This document shows, one piece after another, positions 7,679 to 15,242 of a DNA stretch of 24,608 bases. Both the position numbers and the translations under genes were made by a program. Under the pieces are notes generated by a model that saw only the letters and a program-made list of their open reading frames with translations, was not told where the DNA came from and ran no database searches. How positions within the stretch are numbered: position 1 is the stretch's first letter; every line of letters starts with the position of its first letter. Source of the stretch: Desulfovibrio sp. (lineage in GTDB: Bacteria; Desulfobacterota; Desulfovibrionia; Desulfovibrionales; Desulfovibrionaceae); assembly GCF_019424165.1 (NCBI RefSeq), contig NZ_JAHZAA010000023.1:5885-30492 (forward strand), read 5' to 3'.

Positions 7679-8452
7679 ATGCTGCCGGTTGAACGACGTA
7701 GAAAAATGGCCCATATCATCAAAAGCCAGGGCGCTGTTAACACACGCGAACTGGCCGAGATCCTGGGCATTTCCATCATGACCGTACGCCGTGACCTCAA
7801 GGTGCTGGAAGAGCAGAACCTGCTTGAAATCACCTGGGGCGGAGCCGTGCCTGTGGGCTTTGAGGCGCACGACATACCACGGTCCCACAAGGCGTCGTGC
7901 ATGCGCCAGGCCAAAACCGACATTGCCCGTGCCGCTTGCGGCTTTATCGAGGACGATGCTTTTATCGCCCTTGACGCGGGAACCACCACTCTTGAACTTG
8001 CACGCCTTTTGCCGTCCCTGCCCATCAGCCGCCTGAGCGTGGTTACGCCCGACCTTGAAATTGCCTTGATCCTGTCCGGGCATGCGCACATTGAAGTCTT
8101 TCTTACCGGAGGCCGCGTAGACCCCGTCAGCCGGGCCTGCAACGATGTTGACGTGATGAAATACCTGCGTCGCATCCGCACCACAATGGCCTTTGTGGGC
8201 ATCAACGTATGGGAGGCCGAGCACGGCGTAACCACCAGCTCCTCTGAAAAGATGCACCGCAAAGCACAGCTTATGGAAAGTGCGGATAAAAGCATCCTGC
8301 TTGTGGACTCATCCAAGTACGCCAAGTTCAGCCCTTGGCGCGTGGCCGGTGTTGAGGATTTTTACCGTATCATCACAGACGGCGGCCTCCCCGCAGGAGC
8401 GCGCCAGCAGCTTGAAGCCGCCGGCGCCAGCCTGCTGTACGCCGGTTCCTGA
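7679..8452 (+). CDS. DeoR-family transcriptional regulator
   Basis: A sugar-pathway repressor of the DeoR/GlpR type, 257 residues, the usual length. The N-terminal helix-turn-helix is plain (RRRKMAHIIKSQGAVNTREL, then ISIMTVRRDLKVLEE). The C-terminal sensor domain of the phosphosugar-isomerase-like fold includes DAGTTTLELA, LTGGRV and VGINVW, and HRKAQLMESADKSILLVDSSK near its end. Family members bind phosphorylated sugar intermediates. It is the first gene of a co-directional run and is followed after 57 bases by the kinase, so it probably controls that cluster, possibly sensing a four-carbon acid phosphate or DHAP (inference). AGGA eight bases before ATG 7679 supports this start. Confidence 0.9.
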   Translation: MLPVERRRKMAHIIKSQGAVNTRELAEILGISIMTVRRDLKVLEEQNLLEITWGGAVPVGFEAHDIPRSHKASCMRQAKTDIARAACGFIEDDAFIALDAGTTTLELARLLPSLPISRLSVVTPDLEIALILSGHAHIEVFLTGGRVDPVSRACNDVDVMKYLRRIRTTMAFVGINVWEAEHGVTTSSSEKMHRKAQLMESADKSILLVDSSKYAKFSPWRVAGVEDFYRIITDGGLPAGARQQLEAAGASLLYAGS

Positions 8453-8509
8453 CCAGCCCCTCCGCGGGCATCCATCTTCCGCCATACTGCCGGGAAACAG
8501 GAGAATTAC

Positions 8510-9841
8510 ATGAACATAGCTGTCATCGCCGACGATTTTACAGGGGCCAACGCCAACGGGGCGCTGCTTACCGCCAAGGGATTTTCCAGCGCCACCTGCC
8601 TGGGCCTTGACAAGTGGGACCCGCAGTATTTTGAAGCATTCACCGCTGTATCGCTCAATGCCGAAAGCCGCCTGCTTTCACCGCAAAAAGCCTGGGACGC
8701 CGTGTACGCGGCGGTCAAGATGTTCTGCGCTGAAAAACCGGCTCTGGTGGCCAAGCGGGTAGACTCCACCCTGCGGGGCAATGTCGGCGCGGAGATAGAA
8801 GCCGCCGTCAAGGCGATGGACGAAAGTTACGGGCATGAGGACTCTCTTGCCGTGCTTGTGCCGTCCTACCCGTCTTCGGGCCGCATCTGCGTTGGCGGAT
8901 ACCAGATTGTCCACGGTGTGCCGCTGGAGCGTTCGCCTATCGCGCAGGATGCGGCCACCCCCATCAAAAACACCTCGGTGCTCAAAATATTTTCAGAGCA
9001 AAGCTCGCTGGCCTGCGGCTTTGTTCCCCTTGAGACCATACTTGCCGGTGCGGAGGCCGTGCGAGGGCTCATCGAAGCCCTGCGCGCCAAAGGCTGCCGC
9101 GTGGTGGCCTGCGATGCAGTGTCGGACGAGGATATTGCCACCATTGCCCAGTCCCTGGCTGATGCGCCCTATCCTCTCATATCTGTAGACCCCGGCCCCT
9201 TCACGGCCGAACTGGCGGCCGTGCGTGTGCAGGCGCCTCGGGCGCAATATGAAGACCGCGTGTTTCTTGCCATTGGCAGCACCAGCGAGCTTACCCGCGT
9301 GCAGATGGAAGCCCTGCACCTTGCCCACCCCTGCCATCTCATCCACATGAATGTACGCAAGATTCTTGAAGGAGCCGCCGGAGCGGCCGAAGAATGCACG
9401 CGTGTGCTTGATGCCGTATGCACACCCCCGGCAGGCGCCACGGTTCTCGGTATCTGCACGGCGGCCAGCAAGGAAGATGTCTTTTCCCTGGACGACATGT
9501 CGCGCCGGATGAACCTGACGCATGCGGAAATTTCGCTGCGCATAAACAATGCCATCGCCGATGTGACCGACCGCGCCCTGCGTCGGGAAGATCTGCGCAT
9601 CGGCGGCCTGTACACCTCTGGCGGCGAAGTCACGGTGTCTGTCATCCGCACGCTTGCGGCAGGCGGCTTCACGGTGCGCGATCAGGTGCTGCCCCTTGCT
9701 GTTTACGGTCACATCATCGGCGGCGTGCAGAAAAACCTGCCTATGATCACCAAGGGCGGCTTTGTGGGCGACAAAAACAGCCTGGTCGAATGCGTGGAAT
9801 ACCTCTTTACCAAGATTTCCACGCGCAAGCGCCCATCATAA
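8510..9841 (+). CDS. dtnK: Four-carbon acid-sugar kinase (DUF1537; D-threonate/D-erythronate kinase)
   Basis: An ATP-dependent kinase of the DUF1537 family, 443 residues, full length. The N-terminal substrate-binding domain carries ADDFTGA at residues 7-13, KRVDSTLRGN at 82-91 and PSSGR near 121. The C-terminal nucleotide-binding domain ends with SGGEVTVSV and YGHIIGG; the usual GGET appears here as GGEV. Family members phosphorylate D-threonate, D-erythronate, L-threonate or related acids at O4. Pairing with a PdxA2-type dehydrogenase immediately downstream (24 bases) points to D-threonate or D-erythronate, giving the 4-phosphate that PdxA2 oxidises. No companion dehydrogenase, aldolase or isomerase of the L-threonate (Otn/Ltn) route is present, which supports this choice. 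AGGAG at 8499-8503 precedes the ATG. The exact stereochemistry of the substrate is inferred. Confidence 0.88.
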   Translation: MNIAVIADDFTGANANGALLTAKGFSSATCLGLDKWDPQYFEAFTAVSLNAESRLLSPQKAWDAVYAAVKMFCAEKPALVAKRVDSTLRGNVGAEIEAAVKAMDESYGHEDSLAVLVPSYPSSGRICVGGYQIVHGVPLERSPIAQDAATPIKNTSVLKIFSEQSSLACGFVPLETILAGAEAVRGLIEALRAKGCRVVACDAVSDEDIATIAQSLADAPYPLISVDPGPFTAELAAVRVQAPRAQYEDRVFLAIGSTSELTRVQMEALHLAHPCHLIHMNVRKILEGAAGAAEECTRVLDAVCTPPAGATVLGICTAASKEDVFSLDDMSRRMNLTHAEISLRINNAIADVTDRALRREDLRIGGLYTSGGEVTVSVIRTLAAGGFTVRDQVLPLAVYGHIIGGVQKNLPMITKGGFVGDKNSLVECVEYLFTKISTRKRPS

Positions 9842-9865
9842 TACCAAAAAACAAGGAAAATATAT

Positions 9866-10867
9866 ATGAAACCCCTCATTTGCGCCCCCATGGGCGACCC
9901 GGCCGGGATCGGCCCGGAAATTCTGGCAGCGTCCCTCGTAGACCCGGTGGTCGCCGAGACCGCCCGCGTACTTGTGGTCGGCAATACCGAAATCATGAAG
10001 CGCGCCGCCGCGCTCATGAATGTGACCCCGGATTTCAACGAAGTTGATGAAAACCTCGGTGGATGGCGCGAAGGCGCAGCCAATATCCTGAACATGGACA
10101 ATCTGGATCTGGCCGATTTTGCATATGGCAAGATTCAGGCGCAGTGCGGCAAGGCGGCCTTTGAGTACATCAAAAAAGGTGTTGAACTGACCATGGCGGG
10201 CAAAGCCGATGTTCTCGCCACCACGCCCATCAACAAGGAATCGCTCAAGGCGGGCGGCGTGCCCTATATCGGACATACCGAAATTCTGGGCGACCTTACG
10301 GGTACGGCCGACCCCCTGACCATGTTCCAGGTTCATAACCTGCGCGTTTTCTTTCTCACCCGGCATCTTTCGCTCATGGACGCCTGCCGGGCCGTGAAAA
10401 AAGAGCGCGTGCTGGACTACCTGAACCGCTGCGCCGAAGCCATGCGCCTGCTGGGCATTGAAAACCCCTCCATTGTAGTGGCCGGCCTTAACCCGCATTG
10501 CGGCGAGCACGGCCTTTTCGGCAATGAAGAAGATGTGGAAATCGTTCCGGCCATTGAAGAAGCCAAAAAGGGCGGACTCAATGCGCACGGCCCCAATCCG
10601 GCCGACTCTGTCTTTCACTTTGCCCTCAAGGGCGCGTGGGACGCGGTGCTTTCGCTGTATCACGACCAGGGGCATATCGCGACCAAGATGGTGGATTTTG
10701 AGCGCACCATCTCCCTGACCCTTGGCATGCCCATATTGCGCACGTCTGTGGACCACGGCACGGCCTTTGACATTGCCGGAAAGGGCAAGGCCAGCGCTGT
10801 CAGCATGGTGGAAGCCATACGGCTTGCCGCCCTGTACGCACCCGCCTTCAGGAACGCTCACGCCTGA
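9866..10867 (+). CDS. pdxA2: PdxA2, 4-phospho-D-threonate/D-erythronate dehydrogenase
   Basis: NAD-dependent oxidoreductase of the PdxA family, 333 residues. It contains GDPAGIGPE (10-18), GHTE (137-140), RHLSL with H167, NPHCGEHG with H211, YHDQGH with H266, and RTSVDHGTAFDIAGKGKA near 292-309. The three histidines are the expected metal ligands. True PdxA makes pyridoxal precursor, but the fusion-free partnership with a DUF1537 kinase marks PdxA2, which oxidises and decarboxylates 4-phospho-D-threonate or -erythronate to dihydroxyacetone phosphate. An AGGA precedes the ATG by eight bases. A PdxA proper cannot be excluded by sequence alone; the neighbours carry the argument. Confidence 0.88.
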   Translation: MKPLICAPMGDPAGIGPEILAASLVDPVVAETARVLVVGNTEIMKRAAALMNVTPDFNEVDENLGGWREGAANILNMDNLDLADFAYGKIQAQCGKAAFEYIKKGVELTMAGKADVLATTPINKESLKAGGVPYIGHTEILGDLTGTADPLTMFQVHNLRVFFLTRHLSLMDACRAVKKERVLDYLNRCAEAMRLLGIENPSIVVAGLNPHCGEHGLFGNEEDVEIVPAIEEAKKGGLNAHGPNPADSVFHFALKGAWDAVLSLYHDQGHIATKMVDFERTISLTLGMPILRTSVDHGTAFDIAGKGKASAVSMVEAIRLAALYAPAFRNAHA

Positions 10868-10934
10868 GGCAGAACGAACAAGAATGGACTGGCAATCGGC
10901 TCTTCCGGGGACGCCTGTTAACCCCGTACACCCC

Positions 10935-10955
10935 GGCCCGGCAATTCGCCGGGCC
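10935..10955 (+). other. Intercistronic hairpin before the GntP permease gene
   Basis: A perfect 8-bp stem, GGCCCGGC and GCCGGGCC, with loop AATTC lies 29 bases upstream of the permease start and 68 bases after the pdxA2 stop. No T-run follows. It may adjust relative mRNA stability or read-through between enzyme and transporter genes. Confidence 0.6.
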
Positions 10956-10984
10956 ATAACGCAACCGCCGTTCGGAGAGTGATG

Positions 10985-12346
10985 ATGGGAACCGCTCAAG
11001 CTTTTGGTATCGGCTATTCGATGACAATGCTGGCCATTGCTATCGCCATAGTCATTGTGCTGTGCATCTGCTTCAAGATACACGCATTTGTTTCATTGAC
11101 CACCGCAAGCCTGTTTCTGGCGCTGACCCACAATATGGAGTTGGCAAAAATTGTGGTGGCCTTTGAAGGCGGCCTTGGCAAAACCCTGGGCTTTCTCGCG
11201 CCCATTCTCGCGCTGGGGGCCATTCTGGGTAAACTTATGGAGGTTTCGGGCGCGGCAGAAAGGCTGGCGCGCACCCTCATACGCATTCTCGGGCAGTCAC
11301 GGGCGCACTGGGCCATGATGATTGTTGGCTATGTTTGCGGCATTCCTGTTTTTCTTCAGGTCGGCATCATCCTGCTCACGCCGTTGATGTTCTCCATTGT
11401 CAAAGAATCCAAACTGCCGCTTATTCAGGTGGGCATGGCCCTTGTGGTAGCCCTGACCACGGTGCACTGCATCGTTCCGCCCCATCCGGCGGCCATGGCC
11501 GTTACCGACCTGCTCAAGGCCGATGTGGGCAAGGTCATCTTTTTCGGCCTGCTGGTGGGCCTGCCCGCCGCCTGCGTGGCCGGACCGATTTACGGCAAGT
11601 TCATTGCCAAACGGCTGCCCCCTGTGCCACTTACCGGAGCCTATGCCGACACCGAGCCGCGCAAGGAATCTGAACTGCCCCCCTTCGGCAGCACCCTTTT
11701 TGTGGTTCTGCTGCCGCTGCTGCTCATGATCGCCAAAACCGTTGTGGAACTGAGCATCGACAAGCAGAATCCCCCTGCTTACATGACCTATGTGAACTTT
11801 ATCGGCACACCCATGATCGCCCTGTTCATCTCGGCGGTGGTGGCCTACTTTGTGCTGGGCCGCGCCCGCGGATTCAACTGGGACCAGCTCGGGCGCTTCA
11901 GCGAATCCGGCATGGCTCCCCTGGCATCCATCATGCTTGTTATCGGTGCTGCCGGAGCGCTCAACCAGATTATCACCGACAGCGGCGTGGGCCTTGTGCT
12001 CAAGCAGGTGCTCACCAGCCTTCAGGTAAGCCCCCTCATTCTGGCCTGGATTATCGCCATCACATTGCGTTTTGCCCTCGGCAGCGCCACTGTGGCCATG
12101 ATGACAGCGGCAGGCCTTATTCTGCCGGTGCTCAGCGCCAACCCCCAGCTTGACCCGGCACTCATGGCCATCGTCATCGGTGCAGGGGCCATCGGCGCTT
12201 CGCAGGTGACGGACTCCGGCTTCTGGTTCGTCAAAGAATCGCTCGGCATTCCCATGGCTTCCATGTATGCTACCTACACGGCGGGAACCACCATCGCCGC
12301 AGTGCTCGGCCTGGGTGGCACGCTGCTGCTGCAGATGTTCCTCTAG
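10985..12346 (+). CDS. GntP-family carbohydrate-acid:H+ symporter
   Basis: Inner-membrane permease of the GntP (gluconate:H+ symporter) family, 453 residues, with about 12 or more hydrophobic segments across the whole length. Typical family sequence includes GFLAPILALGAILGKLMEVSGAAERLA near residues 68-95, VGIILLTPL, TTVHCIVPPHPAA in the central region, and GASQVTDSGFWFVKES near the C-terminus. Family substrates are gluconate, fructuronate, glycerate and similar acids. In this cluster the likely substrates are threonate or erythronate and perhaps glycerate (inference). Three adjacent starts are possible (GTG 10979, ATG 10982, ATG 10985); GGAG at 10974-10977 has the best spacing to 10985. A palindrome follows the stop by six bases. 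Confidence 0.9.
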   Translation: MGTAQAFGIGYSMTMLAIAIAIVIVLCICFKIHAFVSLTTASLFLALTHNMELAKIVVAFEGGLGKTLGFLAPILALGAILGKLMEVSGAAERLARTLIRILGQSRAHWAMMIVGYVCGIPVFLQVGIILLTPLMFSIVKESKLPLIQVGMALVVALTTVHCIVPPHPAAMAVTDLLKADVGKVIFFGLLVGLPAACVAGPIYGKFIAKRLPPVPLTGAYADTEPRKESELPPFGSTLFVVLLPLLLMIAKTVVELSIDKQNPPAYMTYVNFIGTPMIALFISAVVAYFVLGRARGFNWDQLGRFSESGMAPLASIMLVIGAAGALNQIITDSGVGLVLKQVLTSLQVSPLILAWIIAITLRFALGSATVAMMTAAGLILPVLSANPQLDPALMAIVIGAGAIGASQVTDSGFWFVKESLGIPMASMYATYTAGTTIAAVLGLGGTLLLQMFL

Positions 12347-12352
12347 GCAGGT

Positions 12353-12382
12353 CAGCCTTGAGAATGTATGCTCTCAAGGCTG
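12353..12382. other. Palindrome directly after the permease gene
   Basis: A perfect 11-bp stem, CAGCCTTGAGA and TCTCAAGGCTG, with an 8-base loop starts six bases after the permease stop. Its inner part, TTGAGA-N8-TCTCAA, recurs after the small membrane gene at 14235-14260. No T-run follows. Terminator, processing site or operator are all possible. Confidence 0.6.
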
Positions 12383-12759
12383 CTACGGCGCTCACCGCGG
12401 TGTTTACATCTTCGTGGCGAACGCCGGCCCAAGGCGCCTGCCGCCCGCTCCATGCCGGATGTTACGGCGGTGAAATACGCGCGGCAGGCATGTCCGGGGA
12501 TTGCCCGGACAAAGCGCGGTTTTCCCGGGCAGAAGCCCTCTCTGCCCGGGAACCTGCCCTTGAACAACAGGGCATCAGGCCGAAGACCGAACGCCCTGTG
12601 ACTGTCAATTGTCTCTTTTCAGGGTATCCCATTGTTGCCTGCCCTGATGCATGAAAAATCCTGGCGGCGCGCAGCGCGGCAATGCCTGCGGGGTGCGCAG
12701 GCTGGTCCGGCTACGCCCAAGCGGCTATCTCAAGCGTAACATGCCATAAGGAGCATTGC
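12383..12759. other. Gene-free, hairpin-rich gap upstream of the glycerate kinase
   Basis: I see no credible gene in this stretch. It holds a perfect 8-bp hairpin at 12491-12511 (TGTCCGGG and CCCGGACA), a perfect 12-bp hairpin at 12522-12552 (TTCCCGGGCAGA and TCTGCCCGGGAA), and a 7-bp pair ACAGGGC/GCCCTGT further on. None is followed by a T-run. It may be a long 5' leader or an independent RNA. The two short + frames that cross it have no ribosome-binding site and no recognisable protein. Confidence 0.5.
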
Positions 12760-13926
12760 ATGAAAATCGTCATTGCGCCGGATTCATACAAGGAATGCCT
12801 GTCGGCCCTGCAAGTCGCCACGCTTATAGAGTCGGGCTTTCGCGAGATTTTTCCCGGGGCCGAGTACATCAAGGTTCCCGTGGCCGACGGCGGCGAAGGC
12901 ACTGTGGAAGCTATGGTGGAAGCAACCCGGGGAACCATTGTGCCGGTGACGGTCAGGGGGCCTCTCGGCGAAGCCGTGGAAGCTTTTTACGGCCTTACGG
13001 GCGATGGCGGCATGGCCGTCATTGAAATGGCCACGGCCAGCGGCCTGGGGCTAGTGCCGCCTGAAAAACGCAATCCCCTGCGTACCACAAGCTACGGAAC
13101 AGGCGAGCTTATACGCTCGGCTCTGGACGCCGGAGCGCGCAGATTCATCCTCGGCATCGGCGGCAGCGCCACCAATGAGGGCGGCGCAGGCATGCTTCAG
13201 GCACTCGGCGTGCGTTTGCTTGATGAGCAGGGACAAGAAATCGAGCCTACGGGCCTTGGTCTCGGCAAGCTTGCGCGCATAGACGTGTCCGGCATTGATC
13301 CCCGCCTGAAGGACACCGTTATTGACGTGGCCTGTGACGTAGACAATCCCCTTTGCGGCCCGCGTGGCGCATCGGCTATTTTTGGCCCGCAAAAAGGGGC
13401 TACGCCCGAAATGGTGCAGCAGCTTGACGGCTACCTGCAAAATTTCGCAGCCATAACCCTTCGCGACCTTGGTATTGATATGGCCGAAATCTCCGGAGCC
13501 GGAGCCGCCGGAGGCATGGGTGGCGGCATGTACGCCTTTTTGCATGGCCGCCTGCGCCCGGGCAGCGAAATTGTCACCGAGGCCGTAGGGCTTGACGCGC
13601 TTGTCAGAGACGCGGACCTTGTCATCACCGGCGAAGGCCGCATTGACGGGCAGACTGCCTTTGGCAAGGCCCCGGTGGGCGTGGCCCGCGTGGCAAAGCG
13701 CCACGGCAAGCCCGTAATCGCCATCGGCGGTTCCCTGCGCCATGACGCCGATGTGGTGCATGAGCACGGCATTGACGCCATCTTCAGCGTGCTCTACCGC
13801 CCCTGCAGCATTGACGAGGCCCTGGCCGAAGGTGCAGACAATCTGCGCACGGCTGCGCGCAATATTGCCGCCGCCGTAGCCGTTGGCGGTGGACTTGGCC
13901 CCGTGGCGGCGCGGGCGGGAAAATGA
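12760..13926 (+). CDS. garK: Glycerate 2-kinase (GarK/GlxK family)
   Basis: ATP-dependent glycerate kinase of the GarK/GlxK family, 388 residues, usual length. It opens with MKIVIAPDSYKECLSA and contains VADGGEGT (about 41-48), GIGGSATNEGGAGM (about 130-143), CDVDNPLCGPRGA and GAGAAGGMGGG. The product is normally 2-phosphoglycerate, feeding lower glycolysis. AAGGAG at 12748-12753 lies six bases before ATG 12760 and rules out the upstream in-frame extension. It belongs to the acid-sugar cluster by position, giving a second entry point: glycerate besides four-carbon acids. Its stop codon overlaps the next start by four bases (ATGA). Confidence 0.93.
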   Translation: MKIVIAPDSYKECLSALQVATLIESGFREIFPGAEYIKVPVADGGEGTVEAMVEATRGTIVPVTVRGPLGEAVEAFYGLTGDGGMAVIEMATASGLGLVPPEKRNPLRTTSYGTGELIRSALDAGARRFILGIGGSATNEGGAGMLQALGVRLLDEQGQEIEPTGLGLGKLARIDVSGIDPRLKDTVIDVACDVDNPLCGPRGASAIFGPQKGATPEMVQQLDGYLQNFAAITLRDLGIDMAEISGAGAAGGMGGGMYAFLHGRLRPGSEIVTEAVGLDALVRDADLVITGEGRIDGQTAFGKAPVGVARVAKRHGKPVIAIGGSLRHDADVVHEHGIDAIFSVLYRPCSIDEALAEGADNLRTAARNIAAAVAVGGGLGPVAARAGK

Positions 13927-14225
13927 TCGACGCCTATATTGCCAGTTGGCGCAGCCACCCGTTGTTCAACATCCTGTTTGTCTGCGCCATGGCCCTTTCC
14001 TGGGCCATATATGCGCTGTTGCACCTCAAGGGCATCCCTTGGGGTTCGCAACAGGCCAATATTTTTGTATTTGTCATCGCGGCCCTGTGCTTTATCTTTA
14101 TTTTTGTTTTGCCCCGCTACTCGTTCCGCCCGGTGGCCGTACACTATTTCATCATGGTGGGAACCCTGCTGCCTTCACTGGCCAACGGGCAGGAGCTCAT
14201 GCGCCAGAGTGGGCTGTTCAACTAG
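13923..14225 (+). CDS. Small three-helix membrane protein of unknown function
   Basis: A 100-residue protein translationally coupled to the glycerate kinase through an ATGA overlap at 13923-13926. Three hydrophobic segments lie at about 12-36, 44-64 and 70-90, leaving short polar loops; the chain is rich in Phe, Ile and Trp. I do not recognise the family. The tight coupling suggests it serves the same pathway, for example as a transporter partner, but nothing in the sequence proves this. A palindrome starts nine bases after the stop. Confidence 0.75.
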   Translation: MIDAYIASWRSHPLFNILFVCAMALSWAIYALLHLKGIPWGSQQANIFVFVIAALCFIFIFVLPRYSFRPVAVHYFIMVGTLLPSLANGQELMRQSGLFN

Positions 14226-14234
14226 GCATTTAAC

Positions 14235-14260
14235 CTGTTGAGAATATACATTCTCAACAG
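14235..14260. other. Palindrome after the small membrane gene
   Basis: A perfect 11-bp stem, CTGTTGAGAAT and ATTCTCAACAG, with loop ATAC; TTAA on both sides can extend it with one bulged C. It shares TTGAGA-N8-TCTCAA with the palindrome at 12353-12382. It may be the transcript end of the cluster despite lacking a T-run. Confidence 0.6.
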
Positions 14261-14477
14261 TTAAGACACGTCCGGTACGGCGCTTAACAGCGCAGACAAG
14301 CTGCGCATACACCTGGACGACATACGCCTGCCCGTGCAGCCGTCAGAGCAATTTCAAAGTGCAATGGCTCTAAAGCATATTCGCATTGAAATGCCTGCGT
14401 GACGGTAAAGCATTGCTGCCGTCTGCGCGATAAAAGGTGTACGCCGTGCACTGACGGCATGGCGCCAATAAAAACAA
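14261..14477. other. Gene-free spacer
   Basis: Spacer between the acid-sugar cluster and the TetR terminator. No credible gene or RNA was seen; only a minor GCGCAG/CTGCGC hairpin near 14290. Confidence 0.4.
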
Positions 14478-14523
14478 CAGAGGCGGAACAGCCGGGCAAC
14501 CCGCCCACGCTGTTCCGCCTCTG
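14478..14523 (-). terminator. Intrinsic terminator of the TetR gene
   Basis: A perfect 15-bp stem (14478-14492 with 14509-14523) with a 16-base loop. On the minus strand it is followed by TTGTTTTTATT, giving a proper terminator 24 bases after the TetR stop at 14548. On the plus strand the tail is CGTATTTTG, so it may also stop transcription from the acid-sugar cluster. Confidence 0.85.
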
Positions 14524-14547
14524 CGTATTTTGTTCCAGTACGGGCCT

Positions 14548-15170
14548 TTACCCGGCTGCAAGCAGCGGGACCAGCACCTGGCCCAGTCTTTTGCGAAATT
14601 CCTTCTGGTCCAGATCATTTTTCTGATTGCCGCGCACCAGGCTCACGACTATTGCCGCCCCTGTCAAAAGCGAAAAAACCGCATCCGCTCTGGCAGCAGC
14701 ACCGGGGCCAGCCAATCGCCGCGCCAGCCCCTTGCGTCTTTTTTCAAAAAAATCGACGATAATATCAGAAACTTCCTGATCAAGCGCCGAAAAAAGAACG
14801 ATACGAAACTCGTCCAGCCACTGACTATGCTCTCCTATGCCTGAGCCAGCAGACCAGCCACATCGGCCTCCACGTCTCTTGGAGGTATCAATTCACTAAG
14901 GGATTCCACTACGGCCACAAAGAGCTTTCTCTTTGAACCGAAGTACCTGTTGATAAGCGTGGCATTGACCCCGGCCTTGGCCGCTATTTCCCGTGTGCCC
15001 ACGCTTTCATAGTTATTGTTGGCAAAGAGGCTACGCGCCGCCAGCAGTATTCTCTGCCTGGTCTGGGCCGCGTTGCGGGTTTGCCTGCCCTGATCCGCCA
15101 CAAAGGGGGAATGTTCAGAAGGTATGGCGGTTACAGGGGCCTTGCCGTCAGTTTTCACTGTATTGCTCAT
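14548..15170 (-). pseudogene. TetR-family regulator, frameshifted
   Basis: The N-terminal frame from ATG 15170 encodes a typical TetR DNA-binding domain (TRQRILLAARSLFA, then REIAAKAGVNATLINRYFGSK) and stops at 14835 after 111 residues. The remaining part of a TetR protein continues in another frame from about 14843 to TAA at 14548-14550, with WLDEFRIVLFSALDQE, FFEKRRKGLARRL and FRKRLGQVLVPLLAAG. Adding one base near 14838-14843 joins both parts into one frame of 207 residues, the usual TetR length. Either this copy is inactivated or the sequence contains an error. A good terminator follows the C-terminal end, as expected for a gene that was recently whole. Neighbourhood suggests control of the metal-cofactor genes upstream, but this is inference. 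Confidence 0.85.
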
Positions 15171-15242
15171 GGCGTCCCTGCACTCGATTATGATGGCCGA
15201 AAAAGGCGTAAACCATGCCCGGCCATGCGTGCGTAGAAAAAT

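Noticed and set aside
7520..8325. Minus-strand frames opposite the DeoR gene
   Set aside because: Antisense to a regulator with clear DNA-binding and sensor motifs; one runs through the terminator at 7547-7587.
9866..10867. Housekeeping PdxA of vitamin B6 synthesis
   Set aside because: The enzyme family fits, but its place between a DUF1537 kinase and a GntP permease favours PdxA2; it was not excluded by a residue-level test.
12358..12654. Small protein in the gap before the glycerate kinase
   Set aside because: Three overlapping frames of similar length, none with a ribosome-binding site; the hairpins run through all of them.
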